DNA of 64,000 bases, from assembly GCA_032718475.1 (NCBI GenBank), contig JAUCBJ010006918.1, forward strand, positions 62,001-126,000. Reading direction: 5' to 3'. Position 1 is the stretch's first letter. Each line of letters starts with the position of its first letter. The notes below the pieces were generated by a model. That model worked only from the letters and a program-made list of their open reading frames with translations, was not told where the DNA came from and did not search any database. The translations under genes and the position numbers were made by a program. Below are positions 58,066-64,000 of this stretch, one piece after another. The DNA is from Nemertoderma westbladi (Eukaryota; Xenacoelomorpha; Nemertodermatida; Nemertodermatidae).

Positions 58066-61000
58066 GTAAGTACTTATTGTACTATATTTATTTCAATTTG
58101 AAGTATATTTATAATTCATAGGTTCTTCTAAAAAATAATTATTAGTTCGAAACAAGTTCGAATTGATCTGTAATCAATAATGTTCGAGAGGTATTTGCCC
58201 GTAACTTTAAAAAATATTGTCAACTTTTTCTCTAGTACGCCCATATATAATTTGGTTGAAAATGGTTAAAATCTTCAAAAGTTATTTACGAATGAATTTT
58301 TCATACAGACGGACATGTGATTTTGCCCTATTCACTAATTATAATTGTGCGCTAAGGCTGGCCCTGACTGCGTTGCTCGCCCCAAAGGACAAGTTTGATA
58401 AGCGAAAATTTGTGAAAAAGTGTGAAATTTTTTAAGCTCGCTTCGCCCTCACATCGATCCTCACATCACTAAATATATTATGGGTACACTCTAATCGCTT
58501 AACTCGTAACTTTGTTTGAAATATAATAAAGCGGCCAAAAATATATAAGTATGCTATAAAATGTTGTGTACCTGCAGTCGGGGAAGTTTTTCAAAAGTCA
58601 GGGAAAATTGAAACTAAACTAGAGTGGAAACCCTGAATAATATATAATTTGAAATGATGACGCAATTTGAATAATTACGATTGATCGGACATCAAAGTAG
58701 ACAAAGATTGTACCTAACAAAATTAATCACGAAGCCGCGAATTTCAAGTTTAATTTTCAATATAATTTAAATAATTAATTGATAGCTGTAAACTTTACAT
58801 TACTTGTTACTTACAGATTGTAATGTTACTAATATTCAAATTTTGGTTTATATGTGTTTTCTGGAGTGCTGAATACGATAAAACATGTTGTAGGGTCACT
58901 CAGACATGCGAAGGGTAATTTTCGGCCCCACGTGATTAGCGAAAAGATCTACTTGTAATTTTCATGCTGCACCGTCTTTAAACCGTTGGGAAATGTAACC
59001 ATCGATTCACAATGCCGCTAAACCAAGTAGTTGACATTTTTATCGAAAAATTCTGAAATTTAGTCTGTTTGAAAAATATGCTACTTGTATTTTTCGTGCA
59101 GTTCGGTGCCCTAAAATCAACCAGTGGATCCGTATCCCGGTAGAAGGCCCTAGCAAAATTTAAACACTTGGAAAATGTAACCATCGAATTCAGCATGCCG
59201 GAAAACCTAGTATAGTTGAGATTGTTATCTATCAATTGTGATATTTTGTCTTTTTGAAAACATTGTATTTTTCGGGTACATATTTCTTGAATTTCGAAAG
59301 GGGGGGGGGGGGGGGTGTGGGGAGGTCAACCCCCCCCCCCCCCCCCCCCCCCCAGGTAATTTCCGCAAGTAAAATGTTATTGTATGACAGGCCTATTAAT
59401 GTATATGACGTTAATATGGCATACTTTTATTCGACATTTTAATTCCCCTTGATATTCTTCTATTTATTTGCGAAATAAATGATTAAACTCGCGAGAAAAT
59501 TATTAATCTCGCGAGATTTTATCTCGAGTTTAATAATTTTCTCGCGAGTGTAATAATTTTCTCGCAAATTTAATATTTTTATCGCGAGTTAATAATGATC
59601 AAGGGGAATTTAAATGTAGAATGAAAATACTAAAAGTATGCCATACATTAATTAATATTAATATGTTATTGTTTATCATTATTTTGTACAGGACCAGTGG
59701 AGATTACAACCTTCGAAGATGGTCAAGTGGAACACGCTAGAGTCATAGGAAACGAATATATAAACTCTTATGTTCCTGTGTTACTCGAGCTGCTTCGTTG
59801 TAATCATGACTGCAGAATTCTCATTGGTGCAGCTGGTTCACTTCTGGCGTTTTATGTTGTCAAATATGTCACGAAGTCTCAGCAAAGTGTGGAGAGTCAG
59901 ACTGCGATGATCCTAGCAGCGTTCGATAGAAAGAAAGCCTTGGAAGACTTAAATACGTCTCGTTCCCACGCTGCTGCTGCGAAACTGATTAACAGCATTG
60001 TTTATACGATCAGTAGCAAACAGGAAATATCTGCACCTCTCGCTGCCTTCTTTATCGAACGGAAGGGGCAACTAACATATGTATCACATAGGTTTTCAAC
60101 GTTGCTCCTATCGCAAGCATATGCGATTCTTCAGAAGGAGGAATATGAGACCCTGCTTGAAAGAGATCGCCAAACTGGGGAATACCTGTCAGTCACCCAG
60201 TGGGAAGACTACTGCAACCGCCCTGATGGACTCGACAACGTTAATCTGTATGAGTTTGTGGAGCAGTATGAGAAGGTCTCTATTGCGGGGAAAACAGGTG
60301 AAGTTCTCAAATTCCGAATTCTACACCTACAACGATTGACTCACGGCGTTGTTAAACGAAAAACCAATGTAATTCCGGATATAATTGGCCCGCGGTTGCC
60401 TGATAGACGGAATGAATTGGAACATGATAAATACGCTCAACTTGCCTTAATCCTGACCAAGCCTTTCCGATCTTCACACGACCTCATTCCTTCAAATGGT
60501 CAATCTTGGTGGGATTCGATGTCATCTTGGCATGGAGCTGATTCTATACCGCTGTTGTTAGAACACATGCAGCAGTATTACATTGGACAGGAGGAAGCCA
60601 ATGAACAACAACGCGTACTGAGAGATCTTTCCTCGCAGAATGATGATGGTTGTGACAACGATAATCCAACTGCTGAACAAGAAATGGATAACAACCCAAA
60701 TTGTCATTCAGATGAGGATGAAGACAATGCCGATATTGGTTTATCAACTCTGCATATTAGCCGGTTAATTGCCAAAGATGTCCCCGAGGTCGGAGTCCTC
60801 GAGTCATTGGGATTTGGAAGTGACGCTATGAATGACACCCAACTATCTTCAGTGGAAGCCCAACCAAACTCAAACTGGCATGAGGCGACTTCCGTTAACG
60901 GCTCCCGGACCTCATTGGCGGATATCCAGGAGGCTATCGACAATCATATGATTCAGGTTGATAATCCTCAAACCATTGTCGGCAGTTTGAATGATAACTT

Positions 61001-63558
61001 TCCTACACGACAGGCTGTTCTAGAACGCCTGGAGTATGCCCTCTCCCCAGATATTCAGTTGTCACCACAGGCAATGACTTCAATTAAAGAAGGAACTGCA
61101 ATTTGCCCCGACCTAAATAATGTGGCGAAGGTTGAAGGATTGACTGGAGATCAACTGGACGCCTTTCGCATTATTGGCAAAGCTCTTCTCAAGGGTATTT
61201 GTGGGACTTCTGATACCCAGCTACGAATGCACCTGTCTGGCGAAGGGGGAACAGGGAAAAGCCGCGTGATAAACGCGGTGAAAAAACTAACAGACATGTG
61301 GAAACCCGGAGCTGTAAAGATTATGGCTCCAACTGGAATCAGTGCTGTTTCCATTGGAGGAAGTACAATACATCGATCCCTGCACATACCAGTCTCCCGT
61401 GGGGGTCAGAAACTGCTTTCTCGCCGTCAACTTACAGCTTTAAGAAAATGCTATGATGGAGTAATCCTCATCATCATCGACGAGATATCGATGGTGGGAG
61501 CAAATCTCTTCGAAAAGATTAACTCTACCTTATGCAAAATATCGGATGAGAAGGAATCCATCTTTGGCGGTTTCCATGTTCTCTGTTGTGGGGACTTTCT
61601 ACAGCTACCTAGCGTCTGCTCCACGCCATTGACTAGAGTACATGCGACACTCGCAGATTGCCCCACACTTGAGAAGCTATCTGGAAGGGAGTTATGGTTG
61701 AAGTTTGATGTTATCGTCGAACTTAAGAAGAATTGGCGTCATATTGATGACCCTGAATGGGGAAATATACTTTCCGATGCTCGCCAAGGCGTTTGGTCTG
61801 CAGAAAGCATTGACTCTATCAATGAAAGAGTCGTTACCGATGCAGGTATGTTAATTGAACAACCGTTTTGTAGACTGTGGTAAAAAACCTTGGACTGAGT
61901 TTTCTAATATCTATTATGGGAAACAGAAGGACAGACCACTAATCTGTTCAAAATTTCTTTATTATTTAATTGTTATTTTTTCGCTCTAATATACCCCAAA
62001 AATTGGTAGAAAGGCAAAAATACTACTTATAATAAATTAAGCCACGAAATAGAATCAGTTTTAGATTTCAATTATTATGAATTAATAAAAGTTATATTAC
62101 ATCATAAAAGTTGAACAATATTATTAATTATTCTCTCGATACTTTATTAACGTTTCTTTAGTTCGTCTCGCTCGGTTAATAAATTACCTCGTGAATAGTT
62201 TTTTTTCTCAGGGGTCCGTCCGTATGTGCCCCCCCCCCCCCCCCCCCCCTCATTATTGGTCTCGGAGTTCTGTATGTCTCAGTCCCGTTGTCCCCAACAT
62301 TTTTATTTCAGAGTTCGGGTGGGAAATTATTTTAATTAATTTTCTTCGATAAGAAAAAAAGTATAAGTAAAAAGCTACTTTTGTCTCTAATTTTAATTGA
62401 CCGAAATTCAATTATTATCAGGGTCTGCACTGCACGTATTTACCCATATCATTTGTAATAATTATATAAAATCAAATAATGGATTTACAAAAAAATAGAC
62501 TGCTGTCGTCGGGTCTCGATCCCATTAACTAATAGCAAATGGTCCTGCGCTCTGCCAAATAAGCTAGAATATGATAAATTTGAGAATACAAAATGTCCTT
62601 ATTGTTCTAGCGTATATATTAGCTATTTAATAATATGATATAAAATTAATATTCTAGAAAAATAATACCTCTTATTTTGAAGTATTTCGCGCGAATCGTT
62701 CACATGAATCAGTTACACTTCATCAAATTTTGTATTTGTTAAATTCCAGATCATTTGAACGAGGTAATTGGATCATTCGCCCCCGTTGTTGTTTCTACCA
62801 ATGCCTGCCGTGTAGCTATCAACAGTAAACTTGTTGGGGCTATGGGACTGGATATTGTTCGTATTCAGGCAGTAATGACTGGCGGACTTCCAGGCATCAT
62901 GAAATACATACGCGATGACCAATGTGATGGCCTTCCACCGTTGTTAGATATTTTCCTCGACATGCCAGTTATGGTCAGTTCTAACGTTGCGGTGGAACTT
63001 GGCGTAGCTAACGGAACTTTGGCGTTCGTCAGAGGAGTTCAGTTTCCCCATGGTACGACATTTACCGATGAACCGTATGCTCCCGGACATCTCAAGATGG
63101 TGAAGCGCGCATCCTGTCTACCTGACTTTGTTATTCTGGAACCCATGTTTACCAAGTGCCCTATTTCATTTCCAAACATCCCTGATGGTTATTTCCCACT
63201 GTCACCAATCGTCATTAAGGGTATATCGATTAAACTTGGACAACACCTACAATTCCGCATAACGAATATGCGTCAGATACCCATGTCTCCAGCGTATTCG
63301 TTAACTGTATACAAAGTCCAAGGTCTGACACTCATTGTCCTAATCATTGGGCAATGGAATGCGGAGCGCTTCAGTGGCTTTAACGGCCAAGGATCCTATG
63401 TGGGGTTCTCTAGAGTTCGCTTAAAGAAGGGACTGTACTTACTATTCCCGATCGATGAAACCATCCGGCGCCGGTGTAAGCCCACGGCCGAACAGTTGGC
63501 TGAAATAGATCGGATAAAATCCGTGGCCGGGCAGTTACCCAACGAGTTCCTGCTATAA
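57321..63558 (+). CDS. Helitron Rep/Pif1-like helicase gene (three visible exons, N-terminus missing)
   Basis: Exons 57321-58065, 59692-61845 and 62750-63558 join through GT-AG introns of phase 1 to one uninterrupted frame of 1235 codons. The Rep endonuclease (Helitron_like_N) has AFFAVPETAGRGALHLHSLIW with the HxH metal-binding pair at residues 73/75, two CxxC pairs (CHNC, CTVC), and the catalytic YVVKYVTK at 303-310 with both Tyr present. The Pif1-type helicase has Walker A GEGGTGKS (about 764), motif Ia PTGISAVSIGG, Walker B IIIDEIS (845-846), CCGDFLQLPSV, and motifs V/VI ANGTLAFVRG, KVQGLTL and YVGFSRVR. Helitrons move by rolling-circle replication. No frame damage is visible, which suggests a young copy or selection on a retained gene. 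The start lies upstream and was not found. Confidence 0.88.
59301..59353. repeat. G-run / C-run hairpin
   Basis: About 16 G, then TGTGGGGAGGTCAA, then about 24 C. The same arrangement occurs at both ends of the element at 27825-29176. Confidence 0.9.
59395..59655. mobile_element. Small foldback element in the Helitron intron
   Basis: Left arm 59395-59453 and right arm 59598-59655 are inverted: ATGGCATACTTTTA and AATTCCCCTTGAT on the left, ATCAAGGGGAATT and TAAAAGTATGCCAT on the right. The loop is an iteration of CTCGCGAG-type palindromes with TTTAATAATTTT. MITE-like; no coding capacity. Confidence 0.7.
59692..61845 (+). CDS. Helitron gene exon b (catalytic Tyr and helicase motifs I-IV)
   Basis: Starts in phase 1 with GPVEITTFEDG, a perfect continuation of exon a in the Helitron pattern. 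Contains NEYINSYVPVLLELLRCNHD, the YVVKYVTK catalytic block, an acidic linker (about 60650-60740) and the first half of the helicase. Ends VVTDA plus one base at donor GTATGT (61846). Confidence 0.9.
61846..62749 (+). other. Helitron gene intron 2
   Basis: 904 bp, GTATGT to AAATTCCAG. Contains a poly-C tract (62229-62248) and a tRNA-like sequence on the minus strand (62569-62500). Confidence 0.8.
62500..62569 (-). tRNA. tRNA-like sequence (pseudo-tRNA or SINE head)
   Basis: Minus strand: TTGGCAGAGCGC (A-box-like), then about 30 nt, then GGGATCGAGACCC (B-box-like). The acceptor and anticodon arms do not fold cleanly, so it is more likely a decayed tRNA or SINE head than a working gene. Confidence 0.35.
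62750..63558 (+). CDS. Helitron gene exon c (helicase motifs V-VI)
   Basis: Starts in phase 1; the split codon gives Asp, then HLNEVIGSFAPVVVSTNACR. Contains GVANGTLAFVRGV, YSLTVYKVQGLTL and YVGFSRVR. Stop TAA at 63556-63558. Confidence 0.9.
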
Positions 63559-64000
63559 CGGGGACCCAAAGGGGCTGTCTCTGTGGTTCTATAACGCGTT
63601 ACCATGGAAACAAGCATACTGTCCGAAATCAAACTGGCTGCCGGATAATAGTAAGTCAGAAACTTCAACATGGGAATGGGAATTTCATGGGATTGGCTGT
63701 AGGGGAGTAGGGGAGGCCAAATCCTAATTATTATATTTATTTTAATTAACGTATTGTATTCTTACGAATTGCGACATATTATTGTATATGGCATATATAT
63801 TGCCACGTGTATATATGGCCTAATATAATATGTGTCGTATTTGTAAGTTTTGATATTATTTTGGTGCAATTACAGTTGTAGTTCACTCCTTGTCGTGCCG
63901 GGACAAGGCTGTGAATGTGAATTATCTCACTTTTATATGAATGATACCACCCACAACGAACTAATACAACTCAATGTTAGTAAAATTTTAAGGAATCATA
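63559..64000. other. Flank after the Helitron gene
   Basis: AT-rich, no further domain. A Helitron 3' terminus (hairpin followed by CTRR) was not identified before the window ends. Confidence 0.4.

Larger units (their letters stand above)
58066..59691 (+). other. Helitron gene intron 1 with repeat insertions
   Basis: 1626 bp, GTAAGT to TTTTGTACAG. It contains degenerate units of about 180 bp (near 58980 and 59160) similar to the repeat of the piggyBac-like element, a G-run/C-run hairpin (59301-59353) and a small foldback element (59395-59655). Confidence 0.8.

Noticed and set aside
58217-58435. 72-codon frame in Helitron intron 1
   Set aside because: It lies between a canonical donor and acceptor, has no Helitron similarity, and the exon frame joins perfectly without it.

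Overview
This is metazoan nuclear DNA, probably from a marine invertebrate. It is AT-rich, has split genes with GT-AG introns, long tandem arrays, about twenty poly-G or poly-C tracts, and many retroelement and DNA-transposon relics. One host gene is clear: an orthologue of ZCCHC24 (CCHC plus 3CxxC zinc-finger protein) in four coding exons on the + strand between 3511 and 19812. The exact taxon cannot be fixed from sequence alone; an echinoderm-like or other marine deuterostome is only a guess.

Layout. 1-3510: AT-rich flank with a 19-bp minisatellite and a palindromic cluster of TTAGTGCCCG motifs. 3511-19812: ZCCHC24. Intron 1 carries a 17-bp satellite. Intron 3 is 13.5 kb and almost entirely tandem repeat. 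The first array (6181-8155) is built from the last 20 nt of exon 3 plus the first 4 nt of the intron, so an exon/5' splice-site junction has been amplified many times. The second array (9171-19680) is a diverged relative in which the donor GT is mostly lost. 19813-22600: probable 3'UTR and AT-rich DNA. 22600-27060: two decayed Penelope-like elements (RT, linker and GIY-YIG endonuclease) joined by an inverted 3' fragment. 27821-29180: non-autonomous piggyBac-like element flanked by TTAA. 30366-30985: a second palindromic element.

32446-38990: two copies of one APE-type non-LTR retrotransposon (RTE-like), one inserted in opposite orientation inside the other. A third fragment lies at 40901-41401. 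A nearly intact full-length copy lies at 48515-52281, with an 11-bp target duplication and a (TAG)n tail. 39082-39565: the 3' end of another LINE. 40700-40900: possible hAT transposase scrap. 43269-45131: decayed LTR-retrotransposon gag and protease (BEL/Pao-like, with a gag N-terminus of different look). 45801-47629: Mutator-like element with ~180-bp terminal inverted repeats, a 9-bp target duplication and a 59-codon ORF. 52767-53620: second, truncated piggyBac-like copy. 55022-55415: inverted-repeat element with a Penelope-type motif. 57321-63558: three exons of a Helitron Rep/Pif1-helicase gene with catalytic motifs preserved and two introns.

Apart from ZCCHC24 the coding content is mobile DNA. 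The most unusual observation is that intron 3 of ZCCHC24 appears to have grown by tandem amplification of its own upstream splice junction.
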